Source: Massilia kyonggiensis
GTDB lineage: Bacteria > Pseudomonadota > Gammaproteobacteria > Burkholderiales > Burkholderiaceae_D
Assembly: GCF_024756235.1 (NCBI RefSeq)
Contig: NZ_JANUGY010000004.1
Coordinates: 496,001-560,000, forward strand
Direction: 5' to 3'
Length of the DNA: 64,000 nt
Below the pieces are notes generated by a model. That model saw nothing but the letters and a program-made list of their open reading frames with translations. It had not been told where the DNA came from and made no database searches. Numbering within the stretch: position 1 is the first letter of the stretch; each line of letters starts with the position of its first letter. A program made the position numbers and the translations under genes. Shown here piece by piece: positions 26,128 through 35,295 of the stretch.

Positions 26128-27504
26128 ATGGACTCGAATCGCCGCCGCATCCTCACCGCTTCCCTCGCCACCGCCGCCGCAGCTGGCCTCCCCGCGCTCG
26201 CCTTCGCCGCCGCAGCGAAGTCCCCCGCGAAATCACCCGCGCCAACCGCCGGCCTGGCGCCGACGCCGCCGATGGGCTGGAACAGCTGGAACTCGTTCGG
26301 GCCGACCATCACGGAAGCCCAGGCGCTGGAAAACGCCGACATCATGGTCGCGAAACTGCTGCCGTTCGGGTACAACGTGTTCACCGTCGACATCCAGTGG
26401 TACGAGCCGAACGCGAACAGCTACGAATACCGCAAGGACGCCGAGCTGACGATGGACCAGTACGGCCGCCTGCAGCCGGCGCCGAACCGCTTCCCGTCCG
26501 CAGCCGGCGGCACGGGCTTCAAGAAGCTCGCCGACCAGATCCACGCGCGCGGCATGAAGTTCGGCATCCACCTCATGCGCGGCATCCCGCGCCAGGCCGT
26601 GCGCCTGAACACGCCGATCCTCGGCACGAAGCTGCGCGCGCAGGACATCGCCGACACGAAGGCGATCTGCGAGTGGAACGGCGACATGTACGGCGTCGAC
26701 ATGACGAAGCCGGGTGCCCAGGAATACTACAATTCCGTGTTCAAGCAGTACGCCGAGTGGGGCGTCGACTTCGTCAAGATGGACGACATGTCGCGTCCGT
26801 ACGAGCGCAACTGGCCCGAGGTCGAGGCCGCGCACAAGGCCATCGCGACCAGCGGCCGTCCGATCGTCCTGTCGCTGTCGCCGGGCGAGATGGACCTGCG
26901 CTGGGCCAACCACGTGCCGCACTATGCGCAGATGTGGCGCATCTCGGACGACTTCTGGGACGAATGGCGCCTGCTCAACGAGCAGTTCCAGCGCCTGGAA
27001 AACTGGAACCCGGTGATGGGCGCGAACTCGTGGCCCGACGCCGACATGCTGCCGCTGGGCCGCCTGGCCCTCGGCGCACGCGACACCAAGTTCACGCCGG
27101 ACGAGCAGCAGACGCTGATGTCCCTGTGGAGCATCGCGCGCTCGCCGCTGATCATGGGCGGCGACCTGCGCCACCTGGACGCGAAGACGCTCGCGCTGCT
27201 GACGAACCCCGAGGTGCTGGCCGTAAACCAGCGCAGCCGCGACAACCGCCCGCACCGCGCGGACGCGGGCACGCGCATCTGGAGCGCACGGTCGGCCGAC
27301 AAGCGCAACCTGCAATACCTGGCGCTGTTCAACACGTCCGACGCACCGACCGAGATCGTGTTCGACCTGTCGCGCCTGGATCTGGGCAACCGCAGCGTCG
27401 CCGTGCGCGACCTGTGGGCGCGGCGCGACCAGCCGGCCGTGCGCGGCGCGCTGCGCATCAACCTGGCGCCGCACGCGTCGACGTTGCTGGGCCTGTCCGC
27501 CTGA
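26128..27504 (+). CDS. GH27 glycosidase, alpha-galactosidase or beta-L-arabinopyranosidase
   Basis: Retaining exo-glycosidase of clan GH-D, 458 residues, with a twin-arginine-type signal (SNRRRILTASLAT, ending near FAAAA). GH27 marks are PPMGWNSWNSFG, the nucleophile D219 in VDFVKMDDM, and the acid/base in RISDDFWDEW (D274 or D275), followed by the C-terminal beta domain. It lacks the usual CEWG substrate loop after the nucleophile and has LSLSPGEMDLRWA instead. This makes the classic alpha-galactosidase call less certain. Third gene after GH67 and GH10, 103 bases downstream. A side-chain role on xylan oligosaccharides is likely. Confidence 0.82.
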   Translation: MDSNRRRILTASLATAAAAGLPALAFAAAAKSPAKSPAPTAGLAPTPPMGWNSWNSFGPTITEAQALENADIMVAKLLPFGYNVFTVDIQWYEPNANSYEYRKDAELTMDQYGRLQPAPNRFPSAAGGTGFKKLADQIHARGMKFGIHLMRGIPRQAVRLNTPILGTKLRAQDIADTKAICEWNGDMYGVDMTKPGAQEYYNSVFKQYAEWGVDFVKMDDMSRPYERNWPEVEAAHKAIATSGRPIVLSLSPGEMDLRWANHVPHYAQMWRISDDFWDEWRLLNEQFQRLENWNPVMGANSWPDADMLPLGRLALGARDTKFTPDEQQTLMSLWSIARSPLIMGGDLRHLDAKTLALLTNPEVLAVNQRSRDNRPHRADAGTRIWSARSADKRNLQYLALFNTSDAPTEIVFDLSRLDLGNRSVAVRDLWARRDQPAVRGALRINLAPHASTLLGLSA

Positions 27505-27521
27505 GGGTGACAAAGGGTGAT

Positions 27522-27549
27522 TATTCTGGCTGCATGAAATGTCAGAATA
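27522..27549. repeat. Inverted repeat after GH27
   Basis: TATTCTG and CAGAATA are 7-base inverted arms separated by 14 bases, between the GH27 stop and the GGDEF gene. No T-run follows. It could be a weak terminator or an operator for the next gene. Confidence 0.25.
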
Positions 27550-27599
27550 GCGTCGATACAAATTTTGGAACATAATGGTCCGGTTCGCGCCGGCCCTTT

Positions 27600-28787
27600 A
27601 TGCTCCCATCCATCGACCGCATGAGAATACACCCGCTCACCGGGGAGTTTGCGCAGCCCGCAAACGAAACCGCATTCCTCGTCCACCAGCTGCCGCAGAC
27701 ACGGGCCCTGCTCGGCTACACGCTCGTGTTCTGCACGCTGTTCTACCTGGCGTTCTCGATCTCGGACCTGGCCGCGCTGGGCTACGGTCCGACCTACCTG
27801 AAGCTGTGCGCGGCGCGCGCGGTCGTCGCCGCGACGGCCGGCACGTGCGCCTGGCTCGCCTACCACCGGCCGCTCACCCTCCACGCAACCCGCATCGCCG
27901 CCAGCGTCGCGGAGACGGTGGCGCTGGCGTGCTTCATGTTCATCGCGGTGCAACGGCCGGACGAATTCCATTGGCACGCGATGTCGCTCGGGATCATGCT
28001 CATCGTGATCTACCTGTACATCCCGAACCGGTTCGCCAACGCGCTCGTGCTGGCGGGCGGCGGAACCGCCGTCTTCCTTGCACTGACCTGGAGATATGGC
28101 CGGCTGACGGCGGCCGACGGCGTCACGATGGTGATGCTGCTGGTATTGGCGAACGCGTTCGGCGCGCTCGCGGCGCGGCGCTTCAACCAGGCGACGCGCG
28201 AAGAATACCGGGCACGCGTGCAGCTCCAGCACACGGCCGCGCGTGACCACCTCACGGGCTGCTTCAACCGGCGCTACCTGCACGAGACCCTGATGCGCCC
28301 CGGCGAGGTGCGCACGCCCGACCATGGCGGCATGCTGACGGTGGTCCTGTGCGACATCGATCATTTCAAGCGCATCAACGACACGTACGGCCACGCCAGC
28401 GGCGACGTCGTGCTGCGCAGCTTCGCGGACCTGTTGCGGCGCATGACGCGCGACGGCGTCGACAGCGTGGTGCGCTACGGCGGCGAGGAATTCCTCGCGA
28501 TCCTCCCCGGGACGGATCTCGACGGCGGCATCCACCTGGCGGAGCGGCTTCGTACGCGCTTCGCCGACACGAGCGTCATGACGGACGACGGCGCGGAGCA
28601 CGTACGCACGACCGCGAGCTTCGGCGTCGCCTGCGCCGACCTCGCGGCCGACGGCGTGCACCACGTGCTGCGCGACCTCATCGCCGTGGCCGACAAGCTG
28701 ATGTACGACGCCAAGCGCGGTGGCCGTGACCGCGTGCATGCCCGCTGCGCCTGCACCAATCCCCCTGCCGGGCTGCGCCGCGCCTAG
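27600..28787 (+). CDS. Membrane diguanylate cyclase (GGDEF)
   Basis: Makes cyclic di-GMP. 395 residues: a hydrophobic N-terminal part with about six membrane helices (residues 35-200) and a GGDEF domain (about 215-385). The signature is GGEEF (RYGGEEFLA) and DIDHFKRINDTYGH supplies metal binding, so it should be active. No clear I-site RxxD precedes the signature. The start is taken at 27600; an in-frame ATG at 27621 is an alternative, and neither has a good ribosome site. It lies just after the xylan group on the same strand, but nothing shows it is co-regulated. Confidence 0.85.
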   Translation: MLPSIDRMRIHPLTGEFAQPANETAFLVHQLPQTRALLGYTLVFCTLFYLAFSISDLAALGYGPTYLKLCAARAVVAATAGTCAWLAYHRPLTLHATRIAASVAETVALACFMFIAVQRPDEFHWHAMSLGIMLIVIYLYIPNRFANALVLAGGGTAVFLALTWRYGRLTAADGVTMVMLLVLANAFGALAARRFNQATREEYRARVQLQHTAARDHLTGCFNRRYLHETLMRPGEVRTPDHGGMLTVVLCDIDHFKRINDTYGHASGDVVLRSFADLLRRMTRDGVDSVVRYGGEEFLAILPGTDLDGGIHLAERLRTRFADTSVMTDDGAEHVRTTASFGVACADLAADGVHHVLRDLIAVADKLMYDAKRGGRDRVHARCACTNPPAGLRRA

Positions 28788-29188
28788 TCGCGGACCTTGC
28801 CCCGCAATGCCTTCACCTGGCTGCGGCCGGCCTTGGATTCGAGCCGGCGCCGCTGCGACCCCAGCGTGGGCCGCGTCGCCCTGCGCACGAGCGGCACCGT
28901 TGCGGCCGCGTCGACGAGTGCCTGCAGCCGCGCGAGGGCATCGATGCGATTGCGTTCCAGGCTGCGCGCGGACTGCGCCTTGATGACGACGACGCCGTCG
29001 CGCGTGATGCGTGCGTCGGGCAGCGCGCGCAGGCGTTCCTTCACGTCCGCCGGCAGCGAGGACGCACCGATGTCGAAGCGCGCCTGCACGGCATTCGACA
29101 CCTTGTTCACGTTCTGCCCGCCCGGGCCCTGCGCACGGATCGCGCTGAACTCGACCTCGTCCGGATCGATGGCGACAGGCGGGCGCAC
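28784..29188 (-). CDS. arfB: Alternative ribosome-rescue factor, peptidyl-tRNA hydrolase (YaeJ/ArfB)
   Basis: Frees stalled non-stop ribosomes by hydrolysing peptidyl-tRNA. 134 residues with the GGQ catalytic motif (AQGPGGQNVNKVSN, near residue 22) and the basic C-terminal tail (SQRRRLESKAGRSQVKALRGK) that enters the mRNA channel. I chose the GTG at 29188, six bases after the stop of the upstream peptidase gene; the length fits the family. It overlaps the 3' end of the convergent cyclase gene by 4 bases. Confidence 0.9.
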   Translation of the reverse strand: MRPPVAIDPDEVEFSAIRAQGPGGQNVNKVSNAVQARFDIGASSLPADVKERLRALPDARITRDGVVVIKAQSARSLERNRIDALARLQALVDAAATVPLVRRATRPTLGSQRRRLESKAGRSQVKALRGKVRD

Positions 29189-29193
29189 GGGCG

Positions 29194-30471
29194 TCAGCGG
29201 ACCTGGGTGCCCAGGATCGCGCCGCCCGCCGTGCCGTACACGAACGGACCGTTCAGCGACGAGCCGTCGGTGTACGTCGTCGGCGTCTGCTGCGTCCAGC
29301 TGGACAGGTTGAACGTGGCATTGGTCTTGAAGCTGTACTGCGGCGCCGACGGATACGGCGACGGCTGCGTCACCTGGGCGCTGAGGCGGTAGACCTGCAC
29401 GCCGCTGTTGATGTCCAGCGTCTTCTTGGCGGCGCACTGTGCCGGCGTGCGCGCGAGCTTCGTGAAGTAGGCGGAGTTCTGGGGCGCGTACGGCGCCGTC
29501 GTGTTCTCGGGATTGTACGGGTTGGCGACCAACTGCGCCTTGACGCTGCCGCGCGGCCCGGACACCAGCACGGCCGTCTCCTCGTCGACGCCGATGCCCA
29601 GCACCTGGTCGAACGGTTCGACGCCGCCGGGGCAGCCGTTGCCGATGCGGGACACGAAGCCGATCAGGCGGCCCAGCCGGTCGCGCGTATTGAAATGGTC
29701 GTCCGTGATCGTCTTTTCCAGGCCCGGGATGTTGATGAAGCTGCCGGTCTGGATGAATTTGCCGGACGACGTGTTGAGCGGGTCGATCGTCATGTAGCGG
29801 TTGAACGGATTGGCGAGCGCCTCGTCCGACGTCACCGTGTCGTTCAACGCGACGAACGCGTACTGGCCCAGCATCGCATTGCCGGCGCTCGTGCCGCCGA
29901 TCGGGATCCCCGCGTTGACGGCGCGCTGCAGCGCGGCCGCCAGCGGCGTGCTTTGCCAGTACTGGTAATAGTCCGCCTGGTCGCCGCCGGCGATGAAAAT
30001 GGCGCTCGCTTTCGAGATCACGTCCAGCACGAACGGATCCGCCGCGGCGGTGCGGCTCGGGATCACGAGCGTTTCGACGGACGTCACGCCCAGATCGAGG
30101 CCGCCGACCATCTCGTAGTTGCGGCTCGTCGTCGTATCGACCGTGCCGAGGCGGCTGTAGACGTACGGGTTGTACGCATCGCCGCCCGTCGCGCGGAGGA
30201 TGACGAAGCGGCCGCCAGTGGCCTTCGTGATGCCCGCCTGCGCGATCATCCAGCGGAATGCCTCGGCCACGTCGTAGCCGCCGCCCATCAGCACGACGGA
30301 CGGTGTGCAGACGGTCTCCCAGCACGATACCGGCTTTGCGCGCACGGGCGCGGACGGGTTGCCCACGTAGCTGTACGTGTATTTGGGACCGGCGTGTGCC
30401 GCTTCGGCGGCGAGCAGCGGAGCGAGGGCGAGCAAAGCGCGTGCGGCCTTGGATTTAAGCGTGGAAGTCAT
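29194..30471 (-). CDS. Exported cyanophycinase-like peptidase, family S51
   Basis: A 425-residue secreted protein with a Sec signal (ending AEAAHA). It has the class-I glutamine amidotransferase-like fold of S51 peptidases: VLMGGGYDVAEAF, IFIAGGDQADYY and the nucleophile elbow GGTSAGNAM. Cyanophycinases cut multi-Arg-poly-Asp to Asp-Arg dipeptides. The C-terminal third (about 330-425) is not typical of the short cytoplasmic enzymes and I do not recognise it. A second exported S51 protein is at 41386. Function as a true cyanophycinase is inferred from the family. Confidence 0.78.
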   Translation of the reverse strand: MTSTLKSKAARALLALAPLLAAEAAHAGPKYTYSYVGNPSAPVRAKPVSCWETVCTPSVVLMGGGYDVAEAFRWMIAQAGITKATGGRFVILRATGGDAYNPYVYSRLGTVDTTTSRNYEMVGGLDLGVTSVETLVIPSRTAAADPFVLDVISKASAIFIAGGDQADYYQYWQSTPLAAALQRAVNAGIPIGGTSAGNAMLGQYAFVALNDTVTSDEALANPFNRYMTIDPLNTSSGKFIQTGSFINIPGLEKTITDDHFNTRDRLGRLIGFVSRIGNGCPGGVEPFDQVLGIGVDEETAVLVSGPRGSVKAQLVANPYNPENTTAPYAPQNSAYFTKLARTPAQCAAKKTLDINSGVQVYRLSAQVTQPSPYPSAPQYSFKTNATFNLSSWTQQTPTTYTDGSSLNGPFVYGTAGGAILGTQVR

Positions 30472-30636
30472 GTGGGCTCCATTCGGCGAGGGTTCGGTTC
30501 TGGCAGGCTCAGCATATTATCTTTTTTGCACGACCGGAACCAGATTTGCGCAGGGATTGCGGGATTTTCGGCATTTGCACCACACGCGGGCGGCGTGTAT
30601 CGTCATGCCTGCCCCCTGAACCGAGAGAACCGCACG

Positions 30637-31038
30637 ATGAGTTTCGACCTGATGGTGTTCGCCCCCGACGCCGCCCCTTTCAAACGGCCCGCCTTCCTCG
30701 ACTGGTACGAGGCACAGACCGAATGGAGCGAGGACCACGGCTACGACGACCCGGCCGTGGCCACGCCCGCGCTGCAAGCCTTTTACGCGGAACTGGCGGC
30801 CGGGTTCCCGCCCGCCCCGGCCGACGTGGAGGAGCCGGAAACCGGCACGGACTACACCATCGGCAGAACGCTGATCTACATGACATTCCTCGACTGGGAC
30901 CGCATCGACGCGGCGTGGGAAGCCGTGCACCGCCTGGCGGCGAAGCACGAACTGGGCTTCTTCGACGTCAGCTCCGATCTTGCGGAGGTGTGGCTGCCCG
31001 ACCGCAAGGGCGGGCTGCGCGTGGTCCACTCCGACTAA
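30637..31038 (+). CDS. Conserved hypothetical protein, 133 residues
   Basis: I do not recognise a named domain. The small acidic protein starts MSFDLMVFAP and ends in LPDRKGGLRVVHSD. It has no signal peptide or membrane helix, so it is probably cytoplasmic. Its ATG at 30637 is preceded by a GAGAG sequence. It is divergent from the S51 peptidase (165-base gap) and overlaps the stop of the GH115 gene by 4 bases, tail to tail. High-GC codon pattern is like the neighbours. Confidence 0.65.
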   Translation: MSFDLMVFAPDAAPFKRPAFLDWYEAQTEWSEDHGYDDPAVATPALQAFYAELAAGFPPAPADVEEPETGTDYTIGRTLIYMTFLDWDRIDAAWEAVHRLAAKHELGFFDVSSDLAEVWLPDRKGGLRVVHSD

Positions 31039-33896
31039 TTCGCCTTGGCCAGCGGGCTTTCCTGCGGACCGAGATAGCTCGGCTTCAGGCCGCCCGCATC
31101 GATCACGACGCGCTGCAGCACGAGGCCCGGGTCCAGCGCCCAGAACTTCAGCGTGTGGCGTCCCGCCGCCTTCACCTCGTGCGCCGTCGTGAATTGCGCG
31201 ACGCCGTCCGTGACGATTCTTTCCCAGTGCTGCAGCGATTCGTCCGCATGCACGTCGACGATGCGCGGCGGCTCGTCGTCGATCGAGACGGCGTAGCGGA
31301 AGCCCGGTCCCGGCCGGAATTTCAGCGTGGGCGCCAGCGTCGCCTGCACGTTCACCTTGCCCGGCTCGAATAGGAACACGTCGTACTCGAGGCGCATGCC
31401 GTCCGCGGGCTGCAGCGCGGGCGCGTCCACCGGCAAGGTCGTCATGCCGGACAAGGTGCGGCCCAGGCCCGGTACGCGCAACCATTCGCGCCCGGCAGGG
31501 GCCAGCGCGCGGCTGTAGTGTTCGGCCTCGATGGCGACCGTGCCGCCCGTCTCGACGAAGCCGGCGACCTGTGCGCCGCGCTGGTCCGCGTGGCGCAGCG
31601 GGACCTCCACGGCGGCCTGCCGGCCATCCGGACCGCTCACCAGCACACGGCCGGACGTCGCGCCCGCCGGCACCTGGTCCCAGCGCACGTCGACGGCGAT
31701 CCGCTTCGACTTGTCCGTCGTGCCGGACGATTCGCCCAGCACGATCCACGGCTGTTCGGCACGCGCGGTCCACGCCACCGGCGCGGCGCCGCGATCGAAG
31801 ACTTCGATGTAGCGGTTCGATTTGTCGAACGGCTCGAACGCGGGCAGGCGCAGCTCCTTCGCGGCCGGCCATGCGGCCTCGCTGCCCTCCACCGCCACGC
31901 CCAGCGCGGGCGCGGCAGGCAGCGCGATCTCGCGCACGTCGGGCATGATGTTCGTCGCGGGGTCGCGCCAGCTCGTGTAGCCGATGTGCGTCTGCGCCAT
32001 CATGTGGTTCCACTTGCCGCCGTTGATCGTGTGGTACTCGCGCGAGATCGCGGCGTCCTGCGCGAACAGGTCGCGCGCGCGGGCCGCGAGGTCGTTCGTG
32101 TCCGCGCGGCCCTGCTGTGCATGAAGGCGGTTCGCCTGCACCGTCGCATACAGTTCGCCCAGCGTGCCCGATGCGCGTACGGGATGCTCGACCAGCTGGA
32201 AGAACGCGTCACGCTGCGCCGGCGCCAGCTTCGCTTTCACGCGCTCGACGCGCGCCGCCAGCGCGCGCCAGTCGGCCACGATGCGCTCGGACTCGCGGTA
32301 GTTCGTCGCGCTGTACGTGCCCGGCTCCAGCTGCTCCGGCCGGCGGCGGCCGTTGTAGCGGGCATACGTCTCGACGATGTCGGCGATTTCCGTCGCGTTG
32401 TCCGCGCCGAACTCGCGCGCCGCCCACAGCTTCAGGTACGCCGGCAGGCGCGACGCGGGCCACGCGGCCGGGTTCCAGGCGTACGTCAGGAAGAATTCCG
32501 TCGGCACTTCCATCGGCTTGAGGTCGCCCACGTTCACGACCCACAGCCGGTCCGCGCCGAGGCGCCAGGCCAGGTGCATCTGCTCCCACACCTTCGGCAG
32601 CGGCGTCACGTTGATCCATTTGTAGGAGCGCGGGCCGCCCACGTAATCGAAGTGGTAGTAGATGCCGGCACCGCCGCTGCGCTTGCGTTCTTCCGCGGTC
32701 GGCAGGCGGCGGATATTGCCCCAGTTGTCGTCGCACCACAGCAGGGTGACGTCGTCCGGCACGCGCATGCCCTTCTCGTAATACTCCTGCACTTCCTTGT
32801 ACAGCGCCCACACCTGCGGCACCTGCGGCAGCGGCTTGCCGGTCGTCTTTGCGATCATCGCGCGCTGGTCGGCCACGATCCGCTGCAGCAGCGCGACGTT
32901 GGATTCCTCGGACATCGGCTCGTCGCCGTCGCCGCGCATGCCCAGCGTGATGACCTTGTCCCAGTCCTTCGAACGGTCCAGGCCCTGCTGCCAGAATTCG
33001 CGCAGCGCCTGTTCGTTGCGGTTGTAGTCCCACGGTCCCTTGCCGTACTTCTTCCATTCCGCGTGGGCGCGCATCAGCGGTTCGTGGTGCGACGTGCCCA
33101 TCACGATACCCATCTCGTCGGCCAGCGGACCGTTTTCGGGATCGTCGTCGTAGAACGCATTGCCCCACATCGCCGGCCACAGGTAGTTGCCGCGCATGCG
33201 CAGGATCAGCTCGAAGAGTTTGCCGTAGAACTTGTGGTTGAAGCCGCCGAATTTCTCCTTCGCCCAGCCGGACAGCGCCGGCGCCTCGTCGTTCAGGAAG
33301 ATGCCGCGGTAGCGCACGACGGGTGCGTCGGCCACGCGCGTGCCGGCCGCCACGGCGAGCACGTCGTGCTTCGGGGGCGCCACGTCGGCCCACCAGTTCC
33401 ACGGCGAGACGCCGATCTGTTCGGACACCGTGTACAGCCCGAAGATCGTGCCGCGCCGGTCGCTGCCCGCGACGACGAGCGCGCGCGCCACGCCCGGCAG
33501 CGGATTGCGCACGGTCTGCACGAGATAGCCTTCCCACTTGCCGCGCACGGCCTGCGCGTCGATCTTCTTCTCGCGCGCGAGGCGGTCGATCAGCGCGCTT
33601 TGACCGAGCGTGCCGACGATGACGACGTCCGCGCCCTTCGCGACGGCGCCCGCGGACGCCAGCAGCGCGGGCCGGGTGCCGGACACGCGTTCGATGTCCG
33701 CCTGCAGGTCGGCCGCCGCGCGGCGCACGCCCTTGAATTCGTTCGGGTCCACGACGATACGCGCGGCGAGTCCGGGCCGCGCGAGCACGACGGCATCCTT
33801 GCCCGCCTCGAACGTCACGAAAGCACGCTCTCCCAGCGCCCATGCCGGCTGTGCGGCCGCAAGCGCCAGCACGGCGGCGGCGACGAGTGATCTCAT
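31035..33896 (-). CDS. GH115 xylan alpha-1,2-glucuronidase, second copy
   Basis: 953 residues, Sec signal (MRSLVAAAVLALAAAQPAWA) after an AGGAG ribosome site; a start 25 residues further upstream has no support. The same GH115 blocks as the first copy occur: SPWNWWADVAPPK, VRYRGIFLNDEAPA, VMGTSHHEPLM, LLWCDDNWGNIRRLP and the C-terminal DPGLVLQRVVIDAGG. The two copies are clearly distinct in sequence (FLNDEDWG against FLNDEAPA), so they are likely to differ in preference for chain length or substitution. It is 28 bases downstream of the lipoprotein esterase and probably in one transcript with it. Confidence 0.92.
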   Translation of the reverse strand: MRSLVAAAVLALAAAQPAWALGERAFVTFEAGKDAVVLARPGLAARIVVDPNEFKGVRRAAADLQADIERVSGTRPALLASAGAVAKGADVVIVGTLGQSALIDRLAREKKIDAQAVRGKWEGYLVQTVRNPLPGVARALVVAGSDRRGTIFGLYTVSEQIGVSPWNWWADVAPPKHDVLAVAAGTRVADAPVVRYRGIFLNDEAPALSGWAKEKFGGFNHKFYGKLFELILRMRGNYLWPAMWGNAFYDDDPENGPLADEMGIVMGTSHHEPLMRAHAEWKKYGKGPWDYNRNEQALREFWQQGLDRSKDWDKVITLGMRGDGDEPMSEESNVALLQRIVADQRAMIAKTTGKPLPQVPQVWALYKEVQEYYEKGMRVPDDVTLLWCDDNWGNIRRLPTAEERKRSGGAGIYYHFDYVGGPRSYKWINVTPLPKVWEQMHLAWRLGADRLWVVNVGDLKPMEVPTEFFLTYAWNPAAWPASRLPAYLKLWAAREFGADNATEIADIVETYARYNGRRRPEQLEPGTYSATNYRESERIVADWRALAARVERVKAKLAPAQRDAFFQLVEHPVRASGTLGELYATVQANRLHAQQGRADTNDLAARARDLFAQDAAISREYHTINGGKWNHMMAQTHIGYTSWRDPATNIMPDVREIALPAAPALGVAVEGSEAAWPAAKELRLPAFEPFDKSNRYIEVFDRGAAPVAWTARAEQPWIVLGESSGTTDKSKRIAVDVRWDQVPAGATSGRVLVSGPDGRQAAVEVPLRHADQRGAQVAGFVETGGTVAIEAEHYSRALAPAGREWLRVPGLGRTLSGMTTLPVDAPALQPADGMRLEYDVFLFEPGKVNVQATLAPTLKFRPGPGFRYAVSIDDEPPRIVDVHADESLQHWERIVTDGVAQFTTAHEVKAAGRHTLKFWALDPGLVLQRVVIDAGGLKPSYLGPQESPLAKAN

Positions 33897-33924
33897 AAGT
33901 CTCCTGATGTTTTTATAGGTGGTT

Positions 33925-35181
33925 TCAGCGCCCGATGCGGCACGTCTGGAGCTGTTCCAGCGGCACGGCATCCGCCATCGCCTGGTAGCCGGCCGTCGAC
34001 GGATGCAGGCCGTCGTTGTCCAGTGCCTTCAGCAGGTGATCCGGTCTGGCGGGGTCGCGCAGCGCCGCATCGAAATCGACGACGCCGTCGACGACGCCCG
34101 CGGTGCGGATCCACTGGTTGTACGCGAGGCGGTCCGCCTCGTTGTCCGCGCCCGGCGCGTAATAGCCGCTGCCGCCGTAAGGACTGATCGTGGCGCCCAG
34201 CACGCACACGCCCCGCAGGTGGGCACGCGCGACGATCTGGCGATACGCCTGTTTCAGGTCGTCCAGCAGGGCCGCGCGCGCCGCCGGCGTGTCTTCCTTG
34301 TTCCGGTGCTGCACGCCGAAGTCGTTCACGCCGATCATGACGATGGCGTGCGAGACGCCGGGGCGCGCCAGCACGTCGCGTTCGAAGCGGGACACGAGGT
34401 TCGGGCCCAGGCCGTCGCGCAGCATGCGGCCGCCGCCGATGCCCGCGTTGACGACGCCGATGTTCGTCATGCCCGCGCCGCGCAGGCGCGTCGCGAGGCC
34501 GTCCGTCCAGCGCGCATACGTGTCCGGGTTCACGCCGTAGCCGTCCGTGATCGAGTCGCCGATCGCAACGACCGTATGCGCCCCGCCGCGGTCCGGCACT
34601 TCGACGCCCGTGATCTGGTACCAGCGCGTAAAGGTATCGGCCTGAGGCCAGCTCGCGGCGTGCACCTGGTTGCCGGGCACGCGGAAGCTCGTCGCGCGGG
34701 CGCCCGGATGGCCCGTCTGGCGCGCCGGCGCCTGGGCGAAATGCAGCGAGATGGCGAGGTCGGCGCCGGCGGCATGCGGCAGGTCGATCGGGTCGCTCAC
34801 GTATTCCGCGCCCGCGGGGATCGTCACGGACGCCGCGCCGCCGAAACGCAGCGGGCGCAGGCTGCCGGCATCGACGTCGGCCTTGCCGGGCGCGCGTGCC
34901 AGTGCGACGCTGCCGGCGTCGATCACGAGCGGCGCCGTGCCGAACACGTTGGTGAGCTTCACGCGCAGCTGGCTCCCGCTCAGCGACACGCGCACGATCT
35001 GGCGCAGGCTGGCGTCCTGCCATTGCGCGGCGGGCAATTCGTTCTGGCCTTCCGGCACCAGTTGGGCACTGCCCCACGAGGCGACCCAGTGTTCGCCGGC
35101 AGGGGTTTGTACGGCGATCGCGGCACAGCCGCCGAGGGAGAGACACAGGAGGCTGGCAGCCAGAATCGATTGACGGGACAT
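33925..35181 (-). CDS. Lipoprotein SGNH/GDSL hydrolase, probable carbohydrate acetylesterase
   Basis: 418 residues from the ATG at 35181, which has an AAGGA ribosome site and a lipobox (LSLGGC), so it is membrane-anchored. An N-terminal beta domain (about 25-165) is followed by an SGNH hydrolase domain with IGDSITDGYG, GIGGG, IGVNDFG and DGLHPSTAGY, giving the full Ser-Gly-Asn-His set. It is transcribed with GH115 and divergent from the second glucarate dehydratase, with a strong palindrome between them. Deacetylation of xylan or xylo-oligosaccharides is the natural reading. The family also holds lipases and other esterases. Confidence 0.85.
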   Translation of the reverse strand: MSRQSILAASLLCLSLGGCAAIAVQTPAGEHWVASWGSAQLVPEGQNELPAAQWQDASLRQIVRVSLSGSQLRVKLTNVFGTAPLVIDAGSVALARAPGKADVDAGSLRPLRFGGAASVTIPAGAEYVSDPIDLPHAAGADLAISLHFAQAPARQTGHPGARATSFRVPGNQVHAASWPQADTFTRWYQITGVEVPDRGGAHTVVAIGDSITDGYGVNPDTYARWTDGLATRLRGAGMTNIGVVNAGIGGGRMLRDGLGPNLVSRFERDVLARPGVSHAIVMIGVNDFGVQHRNKEDTPAARAALLDDLKQAYRQIVARAHLRGVCVLGATISPYGGSGYYAPGADNEADRLAYNQWIRTAGVVDGVVDFDAALRDPARPDHLLKALDNDGLHPSTAGYQAMADAVPLEQLQTCRIGR

Positions 35182-35203
35182 CGTTATTCCTTCACACTGG
35201 GCA

Positions 35204-35221
35204 AATGGTTGCGCTACCATT
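35204..35221. promoter_or_regulatory. Candidate LacI-type operator, copy B (divergent esterase/gudD promoter)
   Basis: AATGGTTGCGCTACCATT is symmetric in 16 of 18 positions, the best copy in the window. It lies in the 114-base gap between the esterase-GH115 unit and the second gudD, so one repressor could control both directions. The LacI protein at 21338 is the obvious candidate. Confidence 0.6.
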
Positions 35222-35295
35222 CTAGTTTAGATTAATGTTACGGGCAACGAGATATATTTTTTTCGTATGCCCGTCATCACCAGGAGACCCCGACA

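Noticed and set aside
31518..33890. A 790-residue plus-strand open frame
   Set aside because: Antisense shadow of the second GH115 gene; composition rich in Arg, Val, His and Ala as expected for such shadows.
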